Assembly (NCBI RefSeq): GCF_014203555.1
Contig: NZ_JACHJH010000002.1
Span: forward strand, 1,086,791-1,150,790
Reading direction: 5' to 3'
DNA length: 64,000 nt
Source: Streptomyces olivoverticillatus
GTDB taxonomy: Bacteria; Actinomycetota; Actinomycetes; Streptomycetales; Streptomycetaceae
Each line of letters begins with the position of its first letter. Positions within the stretch are counted from its first letter, which is position 1. The notes beneath the pieces are model-generated. The model did no database searches, was not told where the DNA came from, and worked only from the letters and a program-made list of their open reading frames with translations. Below, in pieces: positions 52,208 to 59,771 of the stretch. The translations under genes were made by a program, and so were the position numbers.

Positions 52208-52915
52208 TCAGTAGGCCGAGTTCACGTTGTCCATCGAGCCGTACACCTTGGCCGCGTAGTTGCAGGCGGCGGTGATGTTGGCGACCGGGTCGTAGATGTT
52301 CCAGGAGGTGCCGTCGACGTGGTACGCCTTGAAGGTCGGGTCGATGACCTGCAGCAGACCCTTGGAGGGGATGCCGGCGGCGGCGTTGGAGTCCCAGTTG
52401 TTGATGGCGTTGGGGTTGCCGGTGGACTCCCGCATGATGTTGCGGTAGAGGCCGTTGTAGGTGCCCGGGATGCCCTTGGCGTGCATGATGTCCAGGGCCT
52501 CCTTGATCCAGCCGTCAAGGTTGTTGGCGTAGGTCTTGGGGGCGGGCGCGGGCGCGGCCTTAACCGGCTTGCGCTCCTCGGAGCGGCTCGCGGCTTCCTT
52601 GTCGGCGCGCTCCTTGTCGGCCTTCGCCTTGGCGGCGGCCTCGGCGTCGGCCTTCTTCTTGGCCTCGGCGTCGGCCTTCGCCTGCTTGGCGGCGTTGTCC
52701 GACTGCTTGGAGAGCTCGTCCGACTGGGTCGCGCCGAAGGAAGAGGCATTCCAGGCGACAGGCTTCACGGAGGCGGCCTGCTGGCCGTTGCCGTCGGCCG
52801 AGGCACCCGGCACGAGCGCGAACGCCAGAGCGGCGGCGCCCGCGGCGGCGATGCCGGCGGCGGAGAACTTGTGGACCTTGGTCAGACGGGTATAGCCAGA
52901 GATGGGGGAGCGCAT
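52208..52915 (-). CDS. Secreted SLT-type lytic transglycosylase
   Basis: 235 residues from ATG 52915. The signal peptide is followed by a charged coiled-coil-like Ala/Lys/Glu/Asp region (about 65-120, KADAEAKKKADAEAAAKAKA). The C-terminal SLT fold has IMRESTGNPNAINNWDSNAAAG, with Glu as the catalytic acid, GLLQVIDPTFKAYHV and VANITAACNYAAKVYG. It should cleave peptidoglycan between MurNAc and GlcNAc. The tail ends NVNSAY. Confidence 0.92.
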   Translation of the reverse strand: MRSPISGYTRLTKVHKFSAAGIAAAGAAALAFALVPGASADGNGQQAASVKPVAWNASSFGATQSDELSKQSDNAAKQAKADAEAKKKADAEAAAKAKADKERADKEAASRSEERKPVKAAPAPAPKTYANNLDGWIKEALDIMHAKGIPGTYNGLYRNIMRESTGNPNAINNWDSNAAAGIPSKGLLQVIDPTFKAYHVDGTSWNIYDPVANITAACNYAAKVYGSMDNVNSAY

Positions 52916-53292
52916 GCTGAGCAGAACCTCTTCCAATCGCGTGAGTCGCAGTGGCCCGGAACGGTGCGCGAAAAGCGCCGTACGTTCCGATCGACGGCGC
53001 CCTGCGACGCGGCAATTGTTAGCGGCTGCAAAAAGCTGTGGCAAAGGTGTGACGTACTACCCCGCTTCGTTGACGCGGGGGGTGCGGTCGGCCCGGCGAA
53101 TCGACTCGCTGCCTGCTGAGGCGGCCCCTTATGGGCCCCTTACCCGTCCACTAGGCGGCTTCGTACGTGATGTGCGTCCCATGAGCGGGCTCACACCGGG
53201 GGCGGCGCACGCTCACCCGGTGTGCCCGAATCCCTACGCAAAGTTTGCTATCAAAAATGCTTAAGGGTTCGCTGCTACCCGCTCGCCCCTCG
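52916..53292. other. 377-bp leader region of the transglycosylase gene
   Basis: No gene. It contains an AT-rich strip (53235-53270) with an 11-bp palindrome GCAAAGTTTGC at 53238-53248 and the nitroreductase terminator. Streptomyces cell-wall hydrolase genes often have ydaO (c-di-AMP) riboswitches, so I searched for its conserved blocks and did not find them convincingly. Confidence 0.55.
53185..53229 (-). terminator. Hairpin downstream of nitroreductase
   Basis: CACACCGGG (53192-53200) pairs with CCCGGTGTG (53216-53224), and an outer CGGG/CCCG extends the stem with one bulge. It lies about 65 bp after the nitroreductase stop. Confidence 0.6.
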
Positions 53293-53991
53293 TCACACCT
53301 CGACGAGCGCCTGATCCAGGCTCTTGCGCACCAGATCCGGCACCCGGCAGTCCGCCGCCGGATACCCCACCGGGATCACCGCGAAGGCCTTCTCGTTTAC
53401 CGGCCGCCCCAGCACCTCGGACAGGAACCGCATCGGGCTCGGCGTGTGCACCAGCGCCGCCAGCCCCGACAGATGCAGCGCGGACAGCGGCATCCCCACC
53501 GCGATGCCGACCGACTCGTCCACGTAGTAGTGCTTGCGCTTGTCCCCGCCCTCACCCAGCCAGTAGCGCTGCTGGAACACCACGATCAGCGCGGGCGCAT
53601 CCGTCAGGTGCGGCTTGCCCTCGTCCGTGCCCAGCGGCCGCAGCGCGGCCAGCCACTCCTCGCCCAGTCGGCCGTCATAGGAGACGCGCTCCTCTTCCTC
53701 CGCGGCCGCACGGATGCGCCGCCGCACCTCGGCGTCCTTCACCAGGACGAACGTCCACGGCTGCTGGTGCGCCCCGGACGGCGCCGTCGCGGCGCACGCG
53801 ATCGCGTCCTTCACCACCTGCTCGGGCACGGGGTCGGGGGAGAACTGCCGCACGGTCCTGCGCCGCCCCATCCGCTCCCGCAGCTCGGCGGCGCGGGCCA
53901 GCGACTCCTCGGTGGGCATCCGCTCGGGGCGGTAGGGCACCGGCCGGTAGGGATCGCCGTGGGTGGGCGTCCACTGCGTTGGTATAGACAT
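53293..53991 (-). CDS. Nitroreductase family flavoprotein
   Basis: 232 residues. FMN-binding pattern RRTVRQFSPDPVPEQVV, then APSGAHQQPWTFVLV, and GMPLSALHLSGLAALVHTPSPM with FAVIPVGYPA. This places it in the nitroreductase/BluB/IYD superfamily; GxHQQPW is closer to the iodotyrosine-deiodinase-like branch. It probably reduces a nitro-, quinone- or halogenated aromatic. It follows queA by 17 bp. Confidence 0.88.
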   Translation of the reverse strand: MSIPTQWTPTHGDPYRPVPYRPERMPTEESLARAAELRERMGRRRTVRQFSPDPVPEQVVKDAIACAATAPSGAHQQPWTFVLVKDAEVRRRIRAAAEEEERVSYDGRLGEEWLAALRPLGTDEGKPHLTDAPALIVVFQQRYWLGEGGDKRKHYYVDESVGIAVGMPLSALHLSGLAALVHTPSPMRFLSEVLGRPVNEKAFAVIPVGYPAADCRVPDLVRKSLDQALVEV

Positions 53992-54008
53992 ATAGAAGAG
54001 TCTGGTGC

Positions 54009-55085
54009 TCAGTCCGGCAGGATGAGGTGGACATCCCCGAACTCGTGCCACAGATAACGGTGCGCCACCGCCGCCGGATAGCTGCGCGCCAGCAGCTGCG
54101 GACCGGCCACCGCCTCCAGCATCAACAGATGCGAGGCCGCGGGCTCGTGCAGCCCCGTCAGCAGCCCGTCCACCACCCGCACCCCGCGCCCCGGCGTCAC
54201 CACCAGATCGGTCCAGCCCGACGCGGCCCGCACCACCCCCTCCGGCGAGGCCGCGGACTCCAGGGCCCGCACCGCCGTCGTGCCCACCGCCACGATCCGC
54301 CCCCCGGCCCCGCCGCCCGCCGCACGACGCCGGGCCCGCACGGCGTTCACCAGCCACGCCGTCGGCTCCGGCACCGCGAAGCGCTCCGCATACGGCGGCT
54401 CATGGGCCTCGGCCGACGCCACCCCGGTGTGCAGCGACACCGGCGCGAACAGCACCCCCCGCGCCACCAGCTCCGCCACCAGGCGCGCGGTGAACGGCCG
54501 CCCCGCACTCGGCATCTCCGCCGACCCCACGCCCTCGGGGCCGGGCAGCGCGAACACCGTCTGGTACGCGGACAGCGGCTGGTCCCGCTCCGTATAGACG
54601 TAGCGGATCGGACGGCCGTGCCGGCGCAGCAGAGCCCCCGCGTCCACCCCGCACACCCGCGCCCACCACAGCCGGGCACCGCCCGCCCCCACCGGCCCGG
54701 CGAACACCAGACGCCCGCCGCCCGGCAGCACCACCACCGTCCCGGCCGGGCCGCCCGGCCGCTGCCGGGTGCTGCCGCTGCCGTCGGGGGTGCGCAGCTC
54801 CACCGCCCAGCGGTCCGCGGCCGCGCGCGTCGAGAAGTGCACCACCACGGGCTCGTCGCCGACGTGCCCGTCCACCGCGGCGGGCAGCGTCCGCGAGGTG
54901 TTCACCACCAGGACGTCCCCCGCCCGCAACAGAGCGGGCAGCTCCCGGAAGGCATGGTGCTCGTCCCCGCCAGGCGTGCTCAGCAGCAGCCGCACCGCGT
55001 CCCTGCCCCGCCCCGGCCCCCGCTGCTCCGCGGGCACCCGCGCCGAGAGCTCCCCGGGCACCCGCAGCGTCGCCGGGCCGCTCAT
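54009..55085 (-). CDS. queA: QueA-like S-adenosylmethionine:tRNA ribosyltransferase-isomerase
   Basis: 358 residues. QueA motifs: LLRAGDVLVVNTSRTLPA near the N-terminus, HGRPIRYVYTERDQPLSAYQTVFA, GSAEMPSAGRPFTARLV, FAPVSLHTGVASAEAHEPPYAERF and VAVGTTAVRALESAA. This enzyme adds an epoxycyclopentandiol to preQ1-modified tRNA on the way to queuosine. No tgt, queC, queD, queE or queF gene is in the window. The SDR upstream overlaps it (ATGA). Confidence 0.88.
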   Translation of the reverse strand: MSGPATLRVPGELSARVPAEQRGPGRGRDAVRLLLSTPGGDEHHAFRELPALLRAGDVLVVNTSRTLPAAVDGHVGDEPVVVHFSTRAAADRWAVELRTPDGSGSTRQRPGGPAGTVVVLPGGGRLVFAGPVGAGGARLWWARVCGVDAGALLRRHGRPIRYVYTERDQPLSAYQTVFALPGPEGVGSAEMPSAGRPFTARLVAELVARGVLFAPVSLHTGVASAEAHEPPYAERFAVPEPTAWLVNAVRARRRAAGGGAGGRIVAVGTTAVRALESAASPEGVVRAASGWTDLVVTPGRGVRVVDGLLTGLHEPAASHLLMLEAVAGPQLLARSYPAAVAHRYLWHEFGDVHLILPD

Positions 55086-55783
55086 CGTGCGGCCTCCAGC
55101 AACGCCGGGGCGGTGTACCGCCCGCTCGGCGGACGCTCGTCCCACAGCCGCAGGAACGCCGGGGCCACCTCCTCGGGCAGCGGCCGGTCGGACAGGCCCT
55201 CCTGCGGGCACGCCGCCGCATACAGATCGGTGCGCATGTCGCCCGGATCCACCCACCACACCCGTAGGTCCGGCTCCTCCCGCGCCAGCACCGCCGACAC
55301 ATGGTCGAGCGCCGCCTTCGACGCCCCGTAGCCGCCCCACGTCTCGTACGCCTCGACCGCCGCGTCCGAACTCACGCAGACCACCGCCCCCGCGGCAGCC
55401 GCCCGCAGCAGCGGCAGCGCCTCCTGCACCAGCCCGAGCGCCGCCACCACATTGACCTCCAGCGCGGCCCGCAGCCCGTCCAGCGGCTGCCGCTCCAGCC
55501 GTACGATCGGCTCGGCGCCCAGCACGCTCGCGTTGTTCACCAGCAGGTCCAGCCCGCCCAGCCGCCGGGCCGCGGCCACCAGCTCCGCCCGGTGCCGGGC
55601 GTCCGTGACATCCCCGGGCAGCGCCTCCACCCGCACCCCTTCCGCTTCCAGCTCCGCGGCCGCGGCCCGCAGCGGCCCCGCCGAGCGCGCGTCCAGCACC
55701 AGATCCCAGCCGCGCCCGGCCAGCTCCGCCGCCAGCGCGCGGCCCAGCCCCTTCGACGCACCCGTGATGATCGCCACCGGCAT
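55082..55783 (-). CDS. SDR family oxidoreductase coupled to queA
   Basis: 233 residues, classical SDR: AIITGASKGLGRALA, NNASVLG, catalytic Ser in VCVSSDAAVEAY, GYGASKAALDHV (Tyr and Lys) and DPGDMRTDL. I start at ATG 55783, which has AAGGGG 9 bp upstream; ATG 55792 and GTG 55801 are in frame. The gene overlaps queA by 4 bp, so a shared process is likely though not known. The substrate is unknown. Confidence 0.9.
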   Translation of the reverse strand: MPVAIITGASKGLGRALAAELAGRGWDLVLDARSAGPLRAAAAELEAEGVRVEALPGDVTDARHRAELVAAARRLGGLDLLVNNASVLGAEPIVRLERQPLDGLRAALEVNVVAALGLVQEALPLLRAAAAGAVVCVSSDAAVEAYETWGGYGASKAALDHVSAVLAREEPDLRVWWVDPGDMRTDLYAAACPQEGLSDRPLPEEVAPAFLRLWDERPPSGRYTAPALLEAAR

Positions 55784-55979
55784 CGGTCCCATCCCCTTCA
55801 CTCCGGATTCCCGTGATCACCACTGTGGGCCGGGAGAGCCCCGCACCGCCTCGGCTGCGGGTCCCGGCCGCACGGGGAACTTCGTCGTAGGCCCGTGGAA
55901 CGGCCCTAGGTCCCAAGGCCTACGGACGGCCGCCGCCGGTCCGATCCCGCACCCCCCGGACCTCGCATACCGTGAGGTC

Positions 55980-57125
55980 ATGACCCACAGCCCCCGCTCC
56001 GGCCTCACCGCCGTGAGCACCGCGCTGCTCGCCATGAGCCGGCACCTCGAGGTGCGCGACGTCCTCAAGACGATCGTCGTCTCCGCCCGCGAGCTCCTCG
56101 ACGCCGAGTACGCCGCGCTCGGCGTGCCCGACGACCACGGGGGCTTCGCCCAGTTCGTCGTCGACGGCGTCAGCGACGAGGAATGGAAGGCCATCGGGCC
56201 GCTGCCCCGGCAGCACGGCATCCTCGCCGCGATGCTCAAGGAAGCCACCCCGCAGCGCCTCGCCGACGTCCGCCAGGACCCCCGGTTCGAGGGCTGGCCC
56301 GCCGCCCACCCCGACATGTCCGACTTCATCGGCATGCCCGTCGCCGACGGTGACGACATCCTCGGCGCCCTCTTCCTGGCCAACAAACGATGCCCCAAGC
56401 CCGAGGGCGGCTGCGGCTTCACCGCCGCGGACGAGGAGCTCCTCGGCGTCCTCGCCCAGCACGCCGCCATCGCGCTCACCAACGCCCGGCTCTACGAACG
56501 CAGCCGCGAGCTCACCATCGCCGGGGAGCGCGCCCGCCTCGCCCACGAGCTGCACGACGCCGTCTCCCAGAAGCTCTTCTCCCTCCGCCTGACCGCCCAG
56601 GCCGCCACGGCCCTCGTCGACCGCGACCCCGCCCGCGCCAAGGAAGAGCTCCACGAGGTCGCCCGGCTCGCCGCGGAGGCCGCCGACGAGCTGCGCGCCG
56701 CCGTCGTGGAGCTGCGCCCCGCAGGGCTCGACGAGGACGGCCTGGTGGCCACCCTGCGCACCCAGGTCAAGGTCCTCGACCGGGCGCAGGCCGCCCGCGT
56801 CACCTTCGCCGCCCACGGTGTGCGCGCCCTGCCCGCCGCTCAGGAGGAGGCGCTGCTCAGGGTGGCCCAGGAGGCCCTGCACAACGCCCTGCGCCACTCC
56901 GGCGCCGCCGCGGTCGACGTCACCCTCGCCCGCCTGGGCCCCGGGGCGGCCCTGCGCGTGGCCGACGACGGTCACGGCTTCGACCCATCCGCCGTCCGCA
57001 GGGCGGGCCGGCACCTGGGCCTGGTCTCCATGCGGGACCGGGCGAACGGGGTCGGCGGCACGCTCAAGGTTGTCTCGGCGCCCGGCAAGGGCACCACGAT
57101 CGAAATGGAGGTGCCCGGTGGCTGA
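55980..57125 (+). CDS. GAF-domain sensor histidine kinase (NarL/DesK type)
   Basis: 381 residues with no membrane segments. The GAF domain spans about 22-170 (LDAEYAALGVPDDHGG ... FIGMPVADGDDILGALFLANK). The HisKA_3 dimerisation helix contains the phospho-acceptor in ELHDAVSQKLF (His192), and the HATPase domain has EALHNALRHSGA and LRVADDGHGFDP. It is a soluble kinase that probably senses a small ligand, perhaps through cysteines in KRCPKPEGGCGF. The stop overlaps the regulator start. Confidence 0.93.
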   Translation: MTHSPRSGLTAVSTALLAMSRHLEVRDVLKTIVVSARELLDAEYAALGVPDDHGGFAQFVVDGVSDEEWKAIGPLPRQHGILAAMLKEATPQRLADVRQDPRFEGWPAAHPDMSDFIGMPVADGDDILGALFLANKRCPKPEGGCGFTAADEELLGVLAQHAAIALTNARLYERSRELTIAGERARLAHELHDAVSQKLFSLRLTAQAATALVDRDPARAKEELHEVARLAAEAADELRAAVVELRPAGLDEDGLVATLRTQVKVLDRAQAARVTFAAHGVRALPAAQEEALLRVAQEALHNALRHSGAAAVDVTLARLGPGAALRVADDGHGFDPSAVRRAGRHLGLVSMRDRANGVGGTLKVVSAPGKGTTIEMEVPGG

Positions 57126-57777
57126 GGACCGTGGTGAGAAGAGCAGCATCAAGGTGCTGCTGGTGGACGACCACCAGGTGGTCCGCAGGGGCCTGCGCAC
57201 CTTCCTGGAGGTGCAGGACGACATAGAGGTCGTCGGGGAGGCCGCGGACGGTGCCGAGGGCGTGGACCGCGCCGAGGAACTGCGCCCCGACGTCGTCCTC
57301 ATGGACGTGAAGATGCCCGGCATGGACGGCATCGAGGCGCTGCGCAGGCTCCGCGAGCTCGACAACGGCGCCCGGGTGCTGATCGTCACCAGCTTCACCG
57401 AGCAGCGCACCGTCGTCCCCGCCCTGCGCGCGGGGGCCGCGGGGTACGTCTACAAGGACGTCGACCCGGACGCGCTGGCCGGCGCCATCCGTTCCGTGCA
57501 CGCCGGGCACGTGCTGCTCCAGCCCGAGGTGGCCGGGGCGCTGCTGTCCCAGGAGGAGAACGGCATCGGGCAGGGCCGGGGCAATGCGCTCACCGAGCGG
57601 GAGCGGGAGGTGCTGGCGCTGATCGCGGACGGCCGGTCCAACCGGGAGATCGCCCGGGCGCTCGTCCTGTCGGAGAAGACCGTCAAGACCCACGTCTCGA
57701 ACATCCTGATGAAGCTCGACCTGGCAGACCGCACCCAGGCGGCCTTGTGGGCCGTCCGGCACGGCATCGGAGCCTGA
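57118..57777 (+). CDS. NarL/FixJ-family response regulator
   Basis: 219 residues from GTG 57118, overlapping the kinase by 8 bp. The receiver domain has the acidic pair in LLVDDHQVVRRG, the phospho-site Asp63 (VVLMDVKMPGMDG), Thr/Ser in VTSFTEQ and Lys in YVYKDVD. The C-terminal LuxR HTH is LTEREREVLALIADGRSNREIARALVLSEKTVKTHVSNI. The chaplin genes lie directly downstream on the same strand and are plausible targets. Confidence 0.95.
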   Translation: MAEDRGEKSSIKVLLVDDHQVVRRGLRTFLEVQDDIEVVGEAADGAEGVDRAEELRPDVVLMDVKMPGMDGIEALRRLRELDNGARVLIVTSFTEQRTVVPALRAGAAGYVYKDVDPDALAGAIRSVHAGHVLLQPEVAGALLSQEENGIGQGRGNALTEREREVLALIADGRSNREIARALVLSEKTVKTHVSNILMKLDLADRTQAALWAVRHGIGA

Positions 57778-57799
57778 GCGCCGGTAGCGGCAGCAGCAC

Positions 57800-57816
57800 C
57801 AGAACGTCACGTTCTG
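57800..57816. promoter_or_regulatory. 17-bp palindrome between response regulator and first chaplin
   Basis: CAGAACGT and ACGTTCTG flank a central C. The site lies 23 bp after the regulator stop and 147-163 bp before the chaplin start. It may be an operator or a small terminator stem; there is no T-run. Confidence 0.5.
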
Positions 57817-57962
57817 ATGAGAGATTCATGCGGTCGTGTGATTGTCCTTCCGCCTGCGCAACTCGACCGGCCGTGGCCCGTTTTCCATGGCGTGACCGCG
57901 GCGGCTGGCCGTGGCAAGGCTCTGGAAATTGCTCCAGGAAGGTCAAAGGAAGAGTGAAGAAC

Positions 57963-58193
57963 ATGAAGAAGGCCGCTGCTGTGACCCTCGCTGTCGGCGG
58001 TCTCGCCCTCGCCGGTGCCGGCGCCGCCTCCGCTCACGGGCAGGCGCAGGCCGAGTCGAAGGGCAACCCCGGCGTCGCCTCGGGCAACGTCCTCCAGGTG
58101 CCCGTCAAGGTCGCGCTGAACGCCTGCGGCGACACCGTCAACGTCGTCGGCCTGCTCAACCCGGCCCACGGCAACCTCTGCGTCAACGAGTAA
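57963..58193 (+). CDS. Short chaplin with paired cysteines
   Basis: 76 residues. Signal peptide MKKAAAVTLAVGGLALAGAGAASA, then one chaplin domain: GNPGVASGNVLQVPVKV, NACGDTVNVVGLLNPAHGNLC. It has the two conserved cysteines, unlike S. coelicolor ChpE, which occupies the same place in the order. Chaplins are secreted amyloid-forming surfactants that coat aerial hyphae. GTG 57954 would add VKN and resembles the ChpE start; ATG 57963 has GGAAG at 10 bp. Confidence 0.9.
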   Translation: MKKAAAVTLAVGGLALAGAGAASAHGQAQAESKGNPGVASGNVLQVPVKVALNACGDTVNVVGLLNPAHGNLCVNE

Positions 58194-58217
58194 TCGCCGC
58201 GCAGTACTCGCTTTGCC

Positions 58218-58255
58218 GGCCGGTCGGCTCCGCCCACGAGCGGAGTCGGCCGGCC
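58218..58255 (+). terminator. Terminator hairpin after the first chaplin
   Basis: 16-bp stem GGCCGGTCGGCTCCGC (58218-58233) with 58240-58255, two G-U type pairs, six-base loop. Confidence 0.75.
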
Positions 58256-58386
58256 GAGGGTGATCAATCGTCCGAATGAGGGCAACACCGCCGATGGCCG
58301 TGCCGTCGGCGGTGCACTGGCGTTCATCAGTGCACGGCTCCCCTGGCCGGAGCCGACACGGTTCGTCAGCAAAAGGAAGACACCTC

Positions 58387-58758
58387 ATGAACAATGCCAA
58401 GAAGGCAGCCCTCGCTCTGGCCGCAGCCGGTGTCGCCGTCGGCGCCTCCGTCGTTCCCGCGAGCGCCGACAGCGACGCGTTCGGCGTCGCGAAGGGCTCG
58501 CCTGGCGTCATCTCGGGCAACGTCATCCAGGTCCCGATCCAGATCCCGATCAACATCTGTGGCAACACCATCGACGTCGTGAGCCTCCTGAACCCCACCT
58601 TCGGGAACACCTGCATCAACGCCGACACCCACCCGGTGATGCACCACGAGGAGGAGCACCACGAGTTCCACCACCACGGCCGTGAGGGCCGTGAGAGCCA
58701 TGGCCACGGCCGTGAGGGCCGCGAAGGCAATCGTGAGGGCCGCGAGGGCCGCGAGTAA
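58387..58758 (+). CDS. Chaplin with His/Glu/Gly/Arg-rich C-terminal tail
   Basis: 123 residues. Signal peptide (MNNAKKAALALAAAGVAVGA, cleavage near ASA-DS), one chaplin domain (GSPGVISGNVIQVPIQIPIN, ICGNTIDVVSLLNPTFGNTC), then a tail of about 45 residues. The tail has a His/Glu part (HHEEEHHEFHHHG) and a repeated GREGRE part. Ordinary short chaplins stop soon after the second cysteine. AAGGAAG 8 bp upstream supports ATG 58387. The tail could bind metal or switch charge with pH. Confidence 0.9.
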   Translation: MNNAKKAALALAAAGVAVGASVVPASADSDAFGVAKGSPGVISGNVIQVPIQIPINICGNTIDVVSLLNPTFGNTCINADTHPVMHHEEEHHEFHHHGREGRESHGHGREGREGNREGREGRE

Positions 58759-58803
58759 ACAGGTCTCACGCCCTGTGCCCCCATCGGCGGCACAGACACG
58801 CAT

Positions 58804-58847
58804 ATGGCAAGGCCCCGCGGACCGCTCGGTCCGCGGGGCCTTGCCAT
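58804..58847. terminator. Bidirectional terminator, 21-bp perfect stem
   Basis: Arms 58804-58824 and 58827-58847 (start ATGGCAAGGCCCC) are exact reverse complements with almost no loop. It serves the chaplin and the convergent hypothetical gene. Confidence 0.9.
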
Positions 58848-58856
58848 GGGCGAGCC

Positions 58857-59663
58857 TCAGTGGCCCTTCCGCTCGCGCTCCTCCACCATGGCGTTATACG
58901 CGGCCACCTGCGCCCGGCGCGCCGTCCGCTCCACCGGCAGCAGGGCCGCGGCACGCGCCGCGATCTCGGAGGCGCTCACCGCGCCGCCGTGCTCGCGCCC
59001 CTCGGCGTCCCCCGGCTCACGGGCGATGGCGATCAGCGCCCCCACCCGCTGCGCCAGCTCCAGCACGCGCGCCGCGCGCGGCGGATAGCCCGGCGCCAGC
59101 ACCTCCCGGCCCCGCTCGGCGCGCGCCCGGTACGCCTCCAGCGCCGCCTGGGCCACCGGCCCCGACCCCGCCACGTCCAGCCGGGTGAGCACCTCGGTGG
59201 CGTCCCGCAGCGCCTCCGCCAGCTCCCGCTCGGCCTCCGACAGCGAGGGCACGTCGGCGGGCGGCGCATCCCGTACGGGCAGGCAGTGCCAGAGGACCTC
59301 CACGTGCACATCGCCCTCGGGTCCGGCCTCGGACACCTCCGGTACGAGCCCCAGTGCCGCGCCGGTGGCGACGACCGCCTCCCCGGCCTCCAGCGCGCGG
59401 GCGTTGAACTCCGGCGGCCCGCTCAGCCCCAGCAGGTGCCCCGGCACCGGCAGCGCCAGCCGCAGGCCCGTCGCCCCGAGGGCCCGCAGCCGGCCGAGCG
59501 CCAGGGTCAGGCCGACCGGGCCCGCCTCGCCGGGCAGACCGGTGACACGGTGGACCGCGTCACGTCCCGTGATGTGGTGCGCGGCGTCATCAGGCGCGGC
59601 AAATCCGGCAAGCAGGGCATTTCCCCACGCTGTCAGCCGTCCTGAGCGATGTTCATCGAGCAT
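58857..59663 (-). CDS. Conserved hypothetical protein
   Basis: 268 residues, not recognised. The N-terminal half is beta/alpha mixed and Gly/Ala-rich (GLPGEAGPVGLTLALGRLRALGATGLRLALPVPGHLLGL is split by loops). The C-terminal half is strongly helical (AERELAEALRDATEVLTRLD, later RVLELAQRVGALIAIARE). No signal peptide, membrane helix or known motif. ATG 59663 directly follows GGGGGG, so the start is uncertain. Confidence 0.78.
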   Translation of the reverse strand: MLDEHRSGRLTAWGNALLAGFAAPDDAAHHITGRDAVHRVTGLPGEAGPVGLTLALGRLRALGATGLRLALPVPGHLLGLSGPPEFNARALEAGEAVVATGAALGLVPEVSEAGPEGDVHVEVLWHCLPVRDAPPADVPSLSEAERELAEALRDATEVLTRLDVAGSGPVAQAALEAYRARAERGREVLAPGYPPRAARVLELAQRVGALIAIAREPGDAEGREHGGAVSASEIAARAAALLPVERTARRAQVAAYNAMVEERERKGH

Positions 59664-59771
59664 CCCCCCAGCCTAAAGACTGGAGCCGCCAACCAGTGGC
59701 GTAGGTTTTCCCTGGGGACTGCGCCGACAGGCGCAAGCGACGACGCGACTGCAATGGGAGACAACGCGCTC

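Noticed and set aside
52916..53180. ydaO (c-di-AMP) riboswitch upstream of the transglycosylase gene
   Set aside because: Expected from family knowledge, but the conserved GGGUGAA-type and CAGCUAACC-type blocks could not be found on the minus strand.
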